NCBI RefSeq assembly: GCF_036227325.1
Contig: NZ_CP109467.1
Location: 1,612,001-1,676,000, forward strand
Length of the DNA: 64,000 nt
Reading direction: 5' to 3'
From: Streptomyces sp. NBC_01465
Lineage (GTDB): Bacteria; Actinomycetota; Actinomycetes; Streptomycetales; Streptomycetaceae
The translations under genes were made by a program, and so were the position numbers. The notes below the pieces were generated by a model. The model was not told where the DNA came from. It ran no database searches and saw only the letters and a program-made list of their open reading frames with translations. The stretch's first letter is position 1. Each line of letters begins with the position of its first letter. Below are positions 63,754-64,000 of this stretch, piece by piece.

Positions 63754-64000
63754 ATGCGCAAGAGCCCTGCCATAGCCGTCGCCGGCGCCGTCGCCGCGCT
63801 GGCCGCACTCGCCGCCGCCCCGGCCCAGGCCACCGAGTACAGCTCGGCCCTGAAGATCCGTGGCGTTCAGTACGACGCACCCGGCCGCGACTCCAACAGC
63901 TGCTCGACCGGCAACACGAGCCAGGAGTACGTCACGATCAAGAACTACTCCTCCACGGGGACGGTCAACCTCAAGGGCTATGTGATCAAGGACGCCGTGG
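63754..64000 (+). CDS. Secreted lamin-tail-domain protein (cut by the window end)
   Basis: The first 82 codons of an exported protein: signal peptide (RKSPAIAVAGAVAALAALAAAPAQA), then EYSSALKIRGVQYDAPGRDSN and EYVTIKNYSSTGTVNLKGYVIKDAVG, the immunoglobulin-like lamin tail domain pattern (EYVTIKN, then L-x-GY-x-IKD). Function unknown; secreted Streptomyces relatives are common. The ATG has GGGGGAC nearby. The 3' end lies beyond the window. Confidence 0.82.
   Translation, partial: MRKSPAIAVAGAVAALAALAAAPAQATEYSSALKIRGVQYDAPGRDSNSCSTGNTSQEYVTIKNYSSTGTVNLKGYVIKDAV

Overview
The window is high-GC actinobacterial chromosome, almost certainly Streptomyces: strong third-position GC bias, GTG starts, many leaderless or GTGA/ATGA-coupled genes, an intact WhiA-YvcK-RapZ-UvrC block and the pentose-phosphate/glycolysis block that sits next to it in this genus. 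Most of it (1-50 kb) is ordinary core genome.

Layout. 1-9 kb: the end of zwf, opcA, pgl and pgi (pentose phosphate and glycolysis), a major facilitator transporter, rbpA, secG, then gap-pgk-tpiA on the minus strand. 9-17 kb: a secreted zinc carboxypeptidase, then rapZ-yvcK-whiA behind uvrC, overlapping head to tail. 17-26 kb: secreted proteins, a Rieske lipoprotein, uvrA, a mycothiol-dependent-enzyme-like protein, a metallo-hydrolase and an S66 peptidase. 27-30.6 kb: a sulfonate/taurine operon (binding protein, TauD-type dioxygenase, permease, ATPase). 31-35 kb: terC behind a yybP-ykoY-type manganese riboswitch and two TerD genes. 35-43 kb: uvrB, an MHYT protein, ogt, HIT, an exporter, cupin, methyltransferase and formaldehyde dehydrogenase. 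43-50 kb: a WGR/beta-propeller protein, the psuG-psuK pseudouridine-degrading pair, small enzymes and a transporter. 50-64 kb is accessory: the RNA locus described next, cell-wall and regulatory genes, a TTA-codon two-gene island, an ATPase/XRE/DUF397 regulatory set, and a divergent nuclease/helicase pair that looks like a defence locus.

The most unusual signal is at 50131-50420, minus strand, immediately downstream of a gene for an uncharacterised protein (DUF7873-like). Two tRNA-like elements lie in tandem, and in both the order is inverted: the 3' half (anticodon-stem 3' strand, variable loop, T arm, acceptor 3' strand) comes first, then a short linker, then the 5' half (acceptor 5' strand, TA, D arm, anticodon-stem 5' strand). 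Within each element the acceptor strands and the anticodon-stem strands are complementary; between elements they are not. These look like circularly permuted tRNA-like RNAs, an arrangement known in some algae and archaea and not one I know as established for bacteria. The gap falls in the anticodon loop, so the RNAs resemble tRNAs cut at the anticodon and joined at the acceptor end. A DUF2293 gene is divergent from the DUF7873-like gene with only 56 bp between them.

A second pattern links scattered genes: a motif TGTCAG-N10-TA(C/G)(G/C)(G/C)T, matching the known actinobacterial LexA-independent (PafBC-type) DNA-damage promoter, lies upstream of an MFS transporter, uvrC, uvrB, ogt and the WGR gene, always with the same 10-bp spacing; for uvrC, uvrB and ogt it places transcription at or next to the start codon (leaderless).
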